64,000 nt of DNA from CAG-791 sp963605745. Its GTDB lineage: Bacteria > Bacillota > Clostridia > Lachnospirales > Lachnospiraceae. Made by a program: the position numbers and the translations under genes. Every line of letters starts with the position of its first letter. Position 1 is the stretch's first letter. A model generated the notes under the pieces. That model did not search any database, was not told the origin of the DNA, and saw only the letters and a list, made by a program, of their open reading frames with translations. Shown here piece after piece: positions 8,076-16,517 of this stretch. The DNA lies in contig CAVCWT010000006.1 of NCBI GenBank assembly GCA_963605745.1, positions 1-64,000 of the forward strand, in the 5' to 3' direction.

Positions 8076-9502
8076 AGCCAAAAAAGCAAACGACCAATAG
8101 CATAACAGAAAGTTTACCGGGGAGCGTGCCTCTTATTGTGATTGGCGGTGGGATGGCAGGTCTGTGCGGGGCCATTGAAGCGGCAAAGGGCGGCTTTTCT
8201 GTGCTGGTTCTGGATGCCGGGAAGGAGCCCGGGAGGAAAATTCTGGCAACCGGGAACGGCAGATGCAACATCACCAACTACCATCAGGATAAGGAATGTT
8301 ACCGCTCGGATGAGCCGAAGGAGGCAGAGCGCCTTGGCCTTGGCAGGCAGGAACTGGCAGGAGAGGTTGTTACTTTCCTGAAAGAGGAGCTGGGAGTTTT
8401 GTGTCATGAAAGGAATGGCTATGTCTATCCCAGAACGGACCAGGCGAGTACGATCCAAAAGGCACTGATTGCAAGAACAAGAGAGCTGGGCGTTCGAATC
8501 TGCAGTAATGTACGGGCTGAGGATCTGATCCAAACGGGAGATGGACGGTATCAAATTCTCGTGGCACCTGCGGATGAGGCGGCGCAGTTGAGCCAATTGA
8601 ATCAATTGAATCAATTGGATGGAGGGCCTTTGCCGCAAATGCACCGGATTACGGCAGATGCTGTGATCCTTGCGACGGGCGGATTGGTTTCCGGTCAATA
8701 TGGGTGCAGGGGAGCCGGTTATTTTATGGCACAAAACCTGGGTCATCACTGTGCGGTGATGGCACCTGCTCTTTGCAGCATTCGCATTGCTGAAACAGAA
8801 AAACGCTCTCTTTCTATGGCAGCCGGGATTCGCACGCATGGGAAGATCGCGCTGTATGAGGACGGACAAAAGATGGCCTCCTCCGAGGGAGAATTGCAGC
8901 TGACGGCAGAGGGCATCAGTGGGATTCCGGCGTTTCAGGTATCGCGCTATCTCAATAAAGCCTATGCGTCAAAAGAGCAGTCTGCAGCATGCAAAAAGAT
9001 GCCTGTTTATACGGCCGCGTTGGATTTTCTGCCGGAACTGGGGGAAGATCTGTGGGAACAGGAAAGGGCTAAAAGGCTTGCAAAGGCGGCTGTTTTTGCC
9101 GGAACACTGCAGGATTTTTGCCTGGGACTGGTGCCGGATCGTGTGGCATCCTGGCTCATCGCAGATCTTGGCGCTGTTGCAGAGCAGAAGGTGCGAAAGC
9201 GCATCGAACGAGAAGGCCTTGAGAGCACAGTGGAATTTCTGCAAAAGCTTCTTGATGCAATGCGCTGCAAGGAATTGACAGCGGTGCCATCCTTTGAAAT
9301 GTCCTGTTATGAAAAGGCGCAGGTGACAGCGGGCGGTGTTCTGCTATCGGAGATCCAGAGCAACATGGAATCGAGGTACGCTGCACGGTGTTATTTTGCC
9401 GGGGAGCTGCTGGATGTAGACGGTATGTGCGGGGGCTACAACCTGACCTTTGCCATTCACTCCGGACTCCTTGCAGGAAGAGCAGCGGCCAATTCGAGGT
9501 AA
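8072..9502 (+). CDS. HI0933/YhiN-family FAD-dependent oxidoreductase
   Basis: A 476-residue flavoprotein starting in an ATGA overlap with the flippase gene. The FAD-binding beta-alpha-beta motif (IGGGMAGLCGAIEAAKGG) and the characteristic LDAGKEPGRKILATGNGRCN segment place it in the HI0933 (YhiN) group. So do VILATGG and the C-terminal GGV...GELLDVDGMCGGYNL signature. The family's physiological substrate is unknown. An unusual in-frame run QLSQLNQLNQLDGG near residue 175 is encoded by three 9-bp tandem units (caattgaat, 8594-8620), probably a species-specific expansion in a surface loop. Confidence 0.9.
   Translation: MKPKKQTTNSITESLPGSVPLIVIGGGMAGLCGAIEAAKGGFSVLVLDAGKEPGRKILATGNGRCNITNYHQDKECYRSDEPKEAERLGLGRQELAGEVVTFLKEELGVLCHERNGYVYPRTDQASTIQKALIARTRELGVRICSNVRAEDLIQTGDGRYQILVAPADEAAQLSQLNQLNQLDGGPLPQMHRITADAVILATGGLVSGQYGCRGAGYFMAQNLGHHCAVMAPALCSIRIAETEKRSLSMAAGIRTHGKIALYEDGQKMASSEGELQLTAEGISGIPAFQVSRYLNKAYASKEQSAACKKMPVYTAALDFLPELGEDLWEQERAKRLAKAAVFAGTLQDFCLGLVPDRVASWLIADLGAVAEQKVRKRIEREGLESTVEFLQKLLDAMRCKELTAVPSFEMSCYEKAQVTAGGVLLSEIQSNMESRYAARCYFAGELLDVDGMCGGYNLTFAIHSGLLAGRAAANSR
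8594..8620 (+). repeat. 9-bp tandem repeat inside the HI0933-like gene
   Basis: Three consecutive copies of caattgaat (the last is caattggat) keep the reading frame and encode QLN-QLN-QLD. Each added or lost unit changes the protein by three residues without a frameshift. Confidence 0.8.
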
Positions 9503-9504
9503 CT

Positions 9505-11247
9505 ATGTTAGAACTAAGTCAAATCAAGCTCCCCTGCGGCAGTGAGCCGGGAATGCTGGGAGACAAAATTCATAAAATGCTGCATCTTTCTGCCGGGATT
9601 TCCTGTTCGTATGAAATCCGTCACCACTCCGTGGATGCCAGGAAAAAGCCGGTTTTATATGATGTTTATACGGTCTGGCTGCGTTTTGGCAGCAGTCAGG
9701 ATGAGAATCGCATCCTGCAAAAATGCTCCAAAAAGGTTCCGAATCTGAGAAAGGTTTCGGAAGTGACGTATCATTTTCCTGTGCCGGAGGAGAATGCGAA
9801 GGCGCTCTTATCAAGACCTGTGATCATCGGCTTTGGCCCTGCGGGAATCTTCTGCGGATTAAAGCTGGCAGAGGCCGGCTATCGCCCGATCATTCTGGAG
9901 CGCGGGGAACGAATGGAGGAAAGGATCCTGTCGGTAGAGCATTTCTGGCAGACAGGAGAGCTGAATCCGTCCTCGAACATTCAGTTCGGAGAAGGCGGAG
10001 CCGGAACCTTTTCGGACGGCAAGCTGACCTCGAATGTAAAGGACAAAGAGGGAAGGGTATCAGAGGTGATCCGCCTTTTTCTGGAGGCAGGCGCGCCGGC
10101 GGATATTGCCTATGAGCAGCTGCCCCACATTGGAACGGATCGTCTGCGCAGTGTCATTCGAACGCTTCGGGAAGAGATTCTCGCAAAGGGAGGCGAAATT
10201 CGCTTTCAAACCTGTGCCGAAGAGATCATTCTGGAAAATGGCTGTGTAAAGGGCGTTCGTGTGAAGGATGCAGACAAAAGGGAATCGGTGATTCCCGCAA
10301 AGGTCGTTGTTTTGGCTCCGGGACACAGTGCAAGGGACACCATCCGGATGCTGCATGATAAAAAGGTTCCGATGGAGGCCAAAAGCTTTGCCCTTGGTTT
10401 TCGTGTGTCCCATCCGCAGAGCCTGATCAATCAGGTGCGATACGGGATTGAGGATCCTGAGGAGCGAAAGCGCCTGCATCTGCCGTCTGCGAGCTACAAA
10501 CTGACAGCAAGAGCAGAGGACGGACATGGTGTATACTCATTTTGTATGTGCCCGGGCGGTTATGTTGTCAATGCGTCCTCAGAGAAAGGGCGTCTTGCCG
10601 TGAACGGCATGAGCGATTATGCAAGAGATGCTGCAAGAGCGAACAGCGCCATTGTAATGACCATCGGTCCGGAGGACTACGGCACGTCATCTGTGCTGGA
10701 CGGCATGACCTTCCAGGAGGAGCTGGAGGAGAAGGCATATCGGCTGGCGGGCGGAAAGGTTCCGGTGGAGTATTACCCGCAGTTTCGGGACTGCGTTCGT
10801 GAAACGGCTCCTGCCGAGAATGGCACGGGTTCAACAGCGCCGTCTCCTGCCGCAAGGCCTGCTGTGTCAGATGCGAGTGAGACTGACACAAAGGCTTTTG
10901 CACCGGATGCAGAGGTTTCGGCCAAGGAGCTGTGCATTAAAGGCGCCTGTGCTCTGGCACCGCTCCACACATTGCTGCCGCAGGATCTGACGAAGGATTT
11001 TGTAGAAGGGATGACACAGTTCGGCAGACAGATTAAAGGATTTGATGGGAATGATTGCTATGTCATTGGCCTCGAATCCCGCACCAGCTCGCCGGTTCGG
11101 ATTCCAAGAGATGCGAGCGGAGAATCTGCCGTCAAGGGACTGTACCCCTGCGGCGAGGGAGCTGGCTATGCCGGAGGTATCATGTCGGCAGCAGTGGATG
11201 GAATTCGGATTGCCGAGCAGATTGGAATTCATTATGTGGCTGTCTAG
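9505..11247 (+). CDS. COG2509-type FAD-dependent dehydrogenase, uncharacterised
   Basis: A 580-residue protein with an N-terminal ~85-residue domain of its own, followed by an FAD Rossmann domain (VIIGFGPAGIFCGLKLAEAGY). It has the group motif NIQFGEGGAGTFSDGKL and a C-terminal nucleotide site (YPCGEGAGYAGGIMSAAVDG). The family is widespread and its substrate unknown. The start is ATG 9505, two bases after the preceding stop; the frame is open back to 9388 but inside the other gene. Residues ~433-477 are a low-complexity Ala/Pro/Ser/Asp-rich insert. The last codons and the stop (HYVAV-stop) lie in the left end of a family T repeat. Confidence 0.85.
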   Translation: MLELSQIKLPCGSEPGMLGDKIHKMLHLSAGISCSYEIRHHSVDARKKPVLYDVYTVWLRFGSSQDENRILQKCSKKVPNLRKVSEVTYHFPVPEENAKALLSRPVIIGFGPAGIFCGLKLAEAGYRPIILERGERMEERILSVEHFWQTGELNPSSNIQFGEGGAGTFSDGKLTSNVKDKEGRVSEVIRLFLEAGAPADIAYEQLPHIGTDRLRSVIRTLREEILAKGGEIRFQTCAEEIILENGCVKGVRVKDADKRESVIPAKVVVLAPGHSARDTIRMLHDKKVPMEAKSFALGFRVSHPQSLINQVRYGIEDPEERKRLHLPSASYKLTARAEDGHGVYSFCMCPGGYVVNASSEKGRLAVNGMSDYARDAARANSAIVMTIGPEDYGTSSVLDGMTFQEELEEKAYRLAGGKVPVEYYPQFRDCVRETAPAENGTGSTAPSPAARPAVSDASETDTKAFAPDAEVSAKELCIKGACALAPLHTLLPQDLTKDFVEGMTQFGRQIKGFDGNDCYVIGLESRTSSPVRIPRDASGESAVKGLYPCGEGAGYAGGIMSAAVDGIRIAEQIGIHYVAV

Positions 11248-11323
11248 CACCTGGCGATTCTGGCATGAATCGGCTGCTCTTGCGGATGAGTTCATGATTG
11301 AAACTCTCGGGTTGGTAAGGAGA
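11240..11323. repeat. Family T element, short single-hairpin copy 1
   Basis: Begins with ctgtctagcacctggcgatt, matching the family start ctgtttagcacctg, and continues to gttcatgattgaaactctcg. It overlaps the stop codon of the upstream FAD enzyme gene (tag at 11245-11247). Its right end runs into ggttggtaaggag, which serves as the proB ribosome binding site. Confidence 0.7.
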
Positions 11324-11331
11324 ACATATCG

Positions 11332-12246
11332 ATGCATTTTTGTCAGCAGATGTTCGTAGAAAACGACAGGAATCAGCAAAACCTGCAATACCGGCAGGAA
11401 CTGAAAAAGAGAAAGCGAATTGTGATCAAGATCGGCTCTTCCTCTCTTATTCATCCTGAGACGGGGCGACTGGATTATCACCGAATTGATCATCTGGCGA
11501 AGGAGCTTGCAGATCTTAAGAACCGAGGAAAGGATGTCATTCTGGTATCCTCCGGTGCAACGGCGGTCGGCCGGGAGGTCCTTCGGGAGGACAAGAGTAC
11601 GATGCAGCCAGGCGGCGCCAGGATGAGCCGCAAGCAGGCCTGTGCCTCCATCGGACAGGCAAGGCTCATGATGACCTATCAGAAGGCCTTTGACGAGTAC
11701 AACCAGCTGACGGGGCAGGTTCTGATGACCAAAACAACGATCGTGAACCCCACCAGCAAAGAGAACCTCGAGGGTACCATCGAGGAACTCCTTTCCCTTC
11801 AGGTGATTCCGATTGTCAACGAGAACGACGTTGTGGCAACGCTCGAGTACCAGCTGGGAGACAATGATTCCCTGTCGGCGATGGTGGCATCCATTTTAAA
11901 GGCAGACCTTCTCATCCTGCTCTCTGATGTGGACGGCCTGTATACCGATGATCCCCGCAGCAACGAAAACGCCTCCTTTATTCCTTTTGTTCCGCATCTG
12001 ACGGAAGAGATCATGCAGATGGGAAAAGGCTCCACAGGGAGCGGCGTTGGGACCGGCGGAATGAATACCAAGCTTCATGCGGCGCAGATGGCAACGGCGA
12101 CAGGCTGCGATATGGTCATTGCCAATACCAAAAATGGTGTTGGAGTCATTGCAGACATTATAGAAGGCAAGGACGTTGGGACGTTGTTTTGCGCAGACAA
12201 CGATCCGGAATTCGATCTGATTGCCTATGTAGAGGAGACCTATTGA
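11332..12246 (+). CDS. proB: Glutamate 5-kinase, short form without PUA domain
   Basis: ProB phosphorylates glutamate to gamma-glutamyl phosphate, the first step of proline synthesis. The amino-acid kinase fold is clear: VIKIGSSSLIHPETG (about residue 27), VSSGATAVGREVL, IVNENDVVAT, SDVDGLY and GTGGMNTKLHAAQMA. At 304 residues it lacks the C-terminal PUA domain found in E. coli ProB. The N-terminus has about 25 residues before the kinase core, so a downstream start is possible, but AAGGAG in the upstream repeat supports ATG 11332. proA is not in the window. The next gene starts within its stop codon (TGATG). Confidence 0.93.
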   Translation: MHFCQQMFVENDRNQQNLQYRQELKKRKRIVIKIGSSSLIHPETGRLDYHRIDHLAKELADLKNRGKDVILVSSGATAVGREVLREDKSTMQPGGARMSRKQACASIGQARLMMTYQKAFDEYNQLTGQVLMTKTTIVNPTSKENLEGTIEELLSLQVIPIVNENDVVATLEYQLGDNDSLSAMVASILKADLLILLSDVDGLYTDDPRSNENASFIPFVPHLTEEIMQMGKGSTGSGVGTGGMNTKLHAAQMATATGCDMVIANTKNGVGVIADIIEGKDVGTLFCADNDPEFDLIAYVEETY

Positions 12247-12854
12247 TGATAACCAGTCAAATGGAATTCGATCAGCAGAAAGCTGATCTTCGAGCACAGA
12301 TGAAGAAGGTCCGGAACGACATTCCGGCAGAGACAAAAGAAGCAGAGAATCAGGCCATCACCAATATCATTCTGAATACCTCTCTGTACGAATCAGCGGC
12401 TTTTATTCTGACCTATGTGTCCTATGGCTCCGAGGTGGATACCACGGCGCTGATCCGCCAGGCCATCCGGGACGGCAAAAAGGTTTATGTACCAAGAATC
12501 CTGAAGAACAACACCATGGATTTTTTCCTTTGCGAGGACCTTGGGAAATTAAAACGCAGTTCCATGGGAATTCTCGAGCCGGAAGCGGATCCGGAGCTGC
12601 TGTTCCCCTATACCACGCACATTTCGCTGGATTCGGCAGAGAACTGCATGATCCTGGTTCCCGGCCTTGCCTTTGACAGCAAGCTGGGACGAATCGGCTA
12701 TGGCGGCGGCTACTATGACCGCTACCTGTCCTCCTTCTGCAAGAAAATGGCCATTGGAATGGCCTTCAATGAGCAGATCATCGACGAGGTTCCCATGGGA
12801 CAGGATGACATCGCCATGGACCTGGTTGTGACACCGGACCGGGCGTACTTTTAA
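12246..12854 (+). CDS. 5-formyltetrahydrofolate cyclo-ligase
   Basis: ATP-dependent conversion of 5-formyl-THF to 5,10-methenyl-THF, feeding the folate pool used by FolD. The 202-residue protein has the diagnostic C-terminal GRIGYGGGYYDRYL and the central YVPRIL segment. The ATG overlaps the proB stop by one base (tgATG); a second in-frame ATG at 12261 is possible. The coupling with proB is probably just operon economy. Confidence 0.93.
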   Translation: MITSQMEFDQQKADLRAQMKKVRNDIPAETKEAENQAITNIILNTSLYESAAFILTYVSYGSEVDTTALIRQAIRDGKKVYVPRILKNNTMDFFLCEDLGKLKRSSMGILEPEADPELLFPYTTHISLDSAENCMILVPGLAFDSKLGRIGYGGGYYDRYLSSFCKKMAIGMAFNEQIIDEVPMGQDDIAMDLVVTPDRAYF

Positions 12855-12890
12855 GATACCGCAAGCCTCGGATGGATTGCACGAATTTTA

Positions 12891-12980
12891 GTATCTGTTT
12901 AGCACCTGGCGATTTCAATTATGAATTGGGCGACTCTCGCACAGATTCACAACTAAAATTGTCAGGTGGGCAAGGAGCTC
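12891..12980. repeat. Family T element, short copy 2
   Basis: Starts gtatctgtttagcacctggc and ends with attgtcaggtgggcaaggag. The two halves pair (cacctg with caggtg, then gattttagttgtgaat-type pairing with G-U pairs), giving one long imperfect hairpin. Its right edge includes the AAGGAG that precedes larE. Confidence 0.75.
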
Positions 12981-12986
12981 CGGAAT

Positions 12987-13850
12987 ATGAAGGAATTAAC
13001 ACAGGCTAAATATCACGCGCTGCAGACCATTCTGCGTCAGATGGGGAGCGTTGCGGTTGCCTTTTCGGGCGGCGTGGACTCCACGCTCCTTCTGACCGCA
13101 GCAAGGATGGTTCTGGGCGACAATGCGGTTGCCTTTACGGCATCTTCCGAGACCTTTCCCTCAAGAGAGGCGAGAGAGGCGCAGGAATTCTGCAAAGAGC
13201 GCGGTTATACGCAGATTGTATTCGAGTCGAATGAAATCAATGTGCCCGGCTACCGTGAGAATCCGGTGAATCGCTGTTATCTGTGCAAGCATGCACTCTT
13301 TGAAGAAATGCTGAAGATGGCACAAGGGCATCACCTGTCCTATGTAGCAGAGGGCTCGAATATTGATGATGACGGGGACTATCGCCCGGGCATGATTGCC
13401 ATCAAAGAGCTGGGAATTCGTTCACCGCTTCGGGAGGCTGGGCTTAGCAAGGAGGAAATCCGTGAGATTTCAAAGGAACTGGAGCTGCCTACCTGGAGAA
13501 AGCAGTCCTATGCCTGTCTGGCCTCTCGTTTTGTTTATGGAGAGACCATTTCGGAGGGGAAGCTTTTGATGGTCGATAAGGCCGAAGAGCTCCTTTTAAA
13601 TATGGATTTTCATCAGCTGCGGGTTCGCATCCATGGAAATCTTGCAAGAATTGAAGTGATGCCGGCGGAATTCGAGCGGCTCCTGGAAAATCGCGAGGTT
13701 ATTACCAGGGAATTCAAATCCTATGGCTTTTCCTATGTGACCATGGATCTGATGGGGTATCGCACCGGCAGCATGAATGAAACGCTGGATCCTGCGCTCA
13801 TTCAGACGACAAAAGAGCAGGAAAAAATCACTGTATCAGAGCAGAAATGA
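12987..13850 (+). CDS. larE: LarE-type ATP-dependent sacrificial sulfur transferase
   Basis: LarE inserts sulfur into the pyridinium nickel-pincer cofactor precursor of lactate racemase, giving up its own cysteine sulfur in the well-studied enzyme. This 287-residue protein has the PP-loop AFSGGVDSTLLL near residue 25, the NRCYLCKHALF segment, and SYACLASRF, containing the cysteine expected to donate sulfur. ATG 12987 follows AAGGAG; an upstream in-frame GTG (12966) lies inside the repeat and is less likely. larB follows after 22 bp. Related PP-loop proteins with other roles exist, but the larB neighbour supports this call. Confidence 0.88.
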   Translation: MKELTQAKYHALQTILRQMGSVAVAFSGGVDSTLLLTAARMVLGDNAVAFTASSETFPSREAREAQEFCKERGYTQIVFESNEINVPGYRENPVNRCYLCKHALFEEMLKMAQGHHLSYVAEGSNIDDDGDYRPGMIAIKELGIRSPLREAGLSKEEIREISKELELPTWRKQSYACLASRFVYGETISEGKLLMVDKAEELLLNMDFHQLRVRIHGNLARIEVMPAEFERLLENREVITREFKSYGFSYVTMDLMGYRTGSMNETLDPALIQTTKEQEKITVSEQK

Positions 13851-13872
13851 CAGGAATGAGGTTGATACGTCC

Positions 13873-14619
13873 ATGACAGCAAGAGAGATTCTGGAAAAGG
13901 TGCGCCTTGGCGAGATCTCCACAGAGGAGGCCGAGCACTTCTTTCAGGAAAAACCATATGAAGAGCTGGGCTTTGCCAAGCTTGACCTGCACCGGGCGGC
14001 CAGATCCGGTTATCCGGAGGTGGTGTATTGCCCGGGGAAGGAAGATTCCTATCTGACAACGATTTTTAAGACGCTGTACGAGAAAAATGGCAGGGTTCTC
14101 GGAACCCGGGCGAGCAGCCATCAGGCGGAGGTTGTGCAGAAGGTACTCCCTCTTGCAGAGTATGATCCGGTCTCGAGGATCCTGCGCATCGGGGAATCAA
14201 AGGAAGCGCTGATCGGGCGCATTGCAGTCTGCACCGGCGGGACAGCGGACATCGCAGTTGCGGAGGAGGCAGCCCAGACAGCAGAATTCCTTGGCAGCTA
14301 TGTGGATCGCATCTATGATGTCGGAGTATCCGGAATTCACAGACTCCTTTCCAAAGTGGAGCAGATTCGAAAGGCCAATGCGGTCATCGCTGTTGCAGGT
14401 ATGGAAGGAGCGCTGGCAGGCGTTGTGGCGGGCCTTGTTGAGAATCCGGTGATTGCCGTTCCAACCTCCGTTGGATATGGCGCCAACTGGAATGGGTTGT
14501 CGGCTCTTTTGACGATGCTGAATTCCTGCGCCAACGGCATAACGGTTGTCAATATCGACAATGGCTACGGAGCAGGCTACGTGGCATCGCAGATCAACCG
14601 GCTGGCAGTCAGGCAGTGA
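13873..14619 (+). CDS. larB: LarB-type pyridinium-3,5-biscarboxylate mononucleotide synthase
   Basis: LarB carboxylates nicotinic acid adenine dinucleotide to begin nickel-pincer nucleotide synthesis; its C-terminal half resembles AIR carboxylase PurE. Seen here in 248 residues: the conserved N-terminal helix region (DLHRAARSGYPEVVYCPGK), then the PurE-like core with AVCTGGTADIAVAEEAA, VAGMEGALAGVVAGL and PTSVGYGANWNGLSALL. The frame is open to 13777 but the family N-terminus begins at ATG 13873. No larC (nickel insertase) or larA is nearby, so the set is completed elsewhere or serves another enzyme. Confidence 0.9.
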   Translation: MTAREILEKVRLGEISTEEAEHFFQEKPYEELGFAKLDLHRAARSGYPEVVYCPGKEDSYLTTIFKTLYEKNGRVLGTRASSHQAEVVQKVLPLAEYDPVSRILRIGESKEALIGRIAVCTGGTADIAVAEEAAQTAEFLGSYVDRIYDVGVSGIHRLLSKVEQIRKANAVIAVAGMEGALAGVVAGLVENPVIAVPTSVGYGANWNGLSALLTMLNSCANGITVVNIDNGYGAGYVASQINRLAVRQ

Positions 14620-14663
14620 GCTGTATAGAGATCTGAATTCGTAAAGGGAATGGAAAACTGTTT

Positions 14664-15317
14664 ATGAAGCTGTATGTAATCCGTCATGGGGAGACAGACT
14701 GGAATGTAAAACGTCTGTTTCAGGGACAAATCAATACCTCATTGAATGAAAAGGGAGAGGCGCAGGCAAGAGAAGCCAAGGAGAGAATTCGAGACCTGGG
14801 GCTTACCTTTGATGCCGTTTACTCGAGTCCGATTGATCGGGCCGCCAGAACCATCGAAATTGTAACGGGGCTGGAGCGAAGTCAGTTTCATCTGGATGAG
14901 CGGCTGATGGAGATGAATTTTGGCATTCTGGATGAAACACCATTTGACAAAGAGGCCCCTCTTGCCGGAACATTGTTCCATAAGCCGTCGGCGTATGTCC
15001 CTCCGGAAGGCGCAGAGAGCTTTGATGAGCTAAGGGAGCGCATTGCCTCCTTCCTGTCTCAGATGCGAAAGGATCGGCCGGGAGAGAGAATCCTTGTTGG
15101 CTGTCATGGCTGTACCATGCGCGTCATGCTGGCCTATATTGGCTACCTGGACCTGGATGATATCTGGAACCAGGGAATCGGGAACTGCACCATTTTAGAG
15201 CTGACAGAAAACGAGGCATTCGTTCCGGGTAAGGACGCAGAAACGCCGGACGCACGAGCGTTTCATGTAACAAATATTTACGAAACACAGGACTGGTTTG
15301 GTCAGAAAAAGGCTTGA
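14664..15317 (+). CDS. Histidine phosphatase family protein (phosphoglycerate mutase-like)
   Basis: A 217-residue member of the branch-1 histidine phosphatase superfamily. The phospho-accepting histidine lies in VIRHGETDWN at the N-terminus, with YSSPIDRAARTIEI and the second catalytic histidine region VGCHGCTMRVML. Substrate is not predictable; candidates include sugar phosphates, alpha-ribazole phosphate and 2-phosphoglycolate-like metabolites. It follows larB by 44 bp and the lactonase-like gene starts 41 bp downstream, so the four may share a transcript. Confidence 0.85.
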   Translation: MKLYVIRHGETDWNVKRLFQGQINTSLNEKGEAQAREAKERIRDLGLTFDAVYSSPIDRAARTIEIVTGLERSQFHLDERLMEMNFGILDETPFDKEAPLAGTLFHKPSAYVPPEGAESFDELRERIASFLSQMRKDRPGERILVGCHGCTMRVMLAYIGYLDLDDIWNQGIGNCTILELTENEAFVPGKDAETPDARAFHVTNIYETQDWFGQKKA

Positions 15318-15358
15318 GATCATTTCAGAATCTCAGCATGCAGAAGGGAGAGTTCATC

Positions 15359-16423
15359 ATGGCTCAGAAAAAAGATCGTTATGTCGCCTATGTTTCTGCT
15401 TACACAACATCCACGAACAATGATTTCGGAATCCGGATCTATGATGTGGACATGGAGGAAGGCAAATTCACCGAGAAGGATCAGGTTAAGATCCGCAACT
15501 CCTCCTATGTGACTATTGCGCACAATCAAAAATATCTGTATTCCATTACGGATTTCGGCGTGGAGTCCTACCGCATCGCACCGGACGGAGGACTGGAGTT
15601 TATCAACAAGGCCGGCATCAACGGCATGAGAGGCTCCTACCTGTCAACGGATTACACCGACTCCTGGCTCTTTGTTGCCGGCTACCATGACGGCAAAATT
15701 ACGGTCCTTAGGCTCGATTCGGAAACGGGTGCCGTTGGTGCCATCGCAGACGAAGTCTATCACAAGGGCATGGGCTCCGTGGCAGAGCGTAATTTCCGCC
15801 CCCACGTACAGTGCGTCAAGATGACAAGAGACAACAAGTTCCTCTGCGCAGCAGACCTTGGTCTGGATCACACCAATGTGTATGCATTCAATTCGGTGAC
15901 CGGCAAGCTCAAGCAGGTGGACATTATCCACGGCGAACTGGAGTCCGCACCCAGACACATTAAGATCTCCCGCGATGGACGTTTCCTTTATATCGTCAAC
16001 GAGATGAAATGCTCCATCGATGTGTTCCAATACCGGGAAAAGAACGGCGTCCCGGATTTTGATAAAGTCCAGACGATCTCGACTCTGAACAATTATCACT
16101 CAGCCGATGCTGCAGCCTCGGCCCTTAATATCTCCGATGACTTTCACTATCTGGTATCCTCCAATGCGGGAGACAACTCCGCAGCAATTTTCTCCATTGA
16201 CGAGGAGACCGGCATGCTGACCAAGATTCTGTGCCTCCCGGTATCCGGGGACTATCCCAAGGACTGTGCCCTGTTCCCGGATAACAAGCATCTGGTATCG
16301 CTGAACCATGAGTCCAATACCATGACCTTCTTTACCTGTGATCTGGAAAAGGGACTCATCATCATGAAGGGCAAGGAGATGCATGTCGACAAGCCGAACT
16401 GCGTCATTTTCCATAAACTGTGA
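15359..16423 (+). CDS. Lactonase-family seven-bladed beta-propeller protein
   Basis: A 354-residue protein of the PF10282 lactonase family (YbhE-type 6-phosphogluconolactonase and cycloisomerases). Repeated blade motifs are visible, such as VTIAHNQKYLYSIT, HIKISRDGRFLYIVNE and CALFPDNKHLVSLNHE. There is no signal peptide, so it is cytoplasmic. The start is ATG 15359 after AAGGGAG; the longer frame from 15314 overlaps the previous gene and lacks a site. Lactonase activity is a family-level inference; sugar-phosphate lactone hydrolysis would fit the phosphatase neighbour but is unproven. Confidence 0.8.
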   Translation: MAQKKDRYVAYVSAYTTSTNNDFGIRIYDVDMEEGKFTEKDQVKIRNSSYVTIAHNQKYLYSITDFGVESYRIAPDGGLEFINKAGINGMRGSYLSTDYTDSWLFVAGYHDGKITVLRLDSETGAVGAIADEVYHKGMGSVAERNFRPHVQCVKMTRDNKFLCAADLGLDHTNVYAFNSVTGKLKQVDIIHGELESAPRHIKISRDGRFLYIVNEMKCSIDVFQYREKNGVPDFDKVQTISTLNNYHSADAAASALNISDDFHYLVSSNAGDNSAAIFSIDEETGMLTKILCLPVSGDYPKDCALFPDNKHLVSLNHESNTMTFFTCDLEKGLIIMKGKEMHVDKPNCVIFHKL

Positions 16424-16517
16424 GTCTTGTTCCTGTTCCGTCTATGTTTTTTTGGGGGACGTGAACGGGCTGCCTGCAGCACAATTGGCCGTTACAACGG
16501 CAAAATGAGGAATTCAT

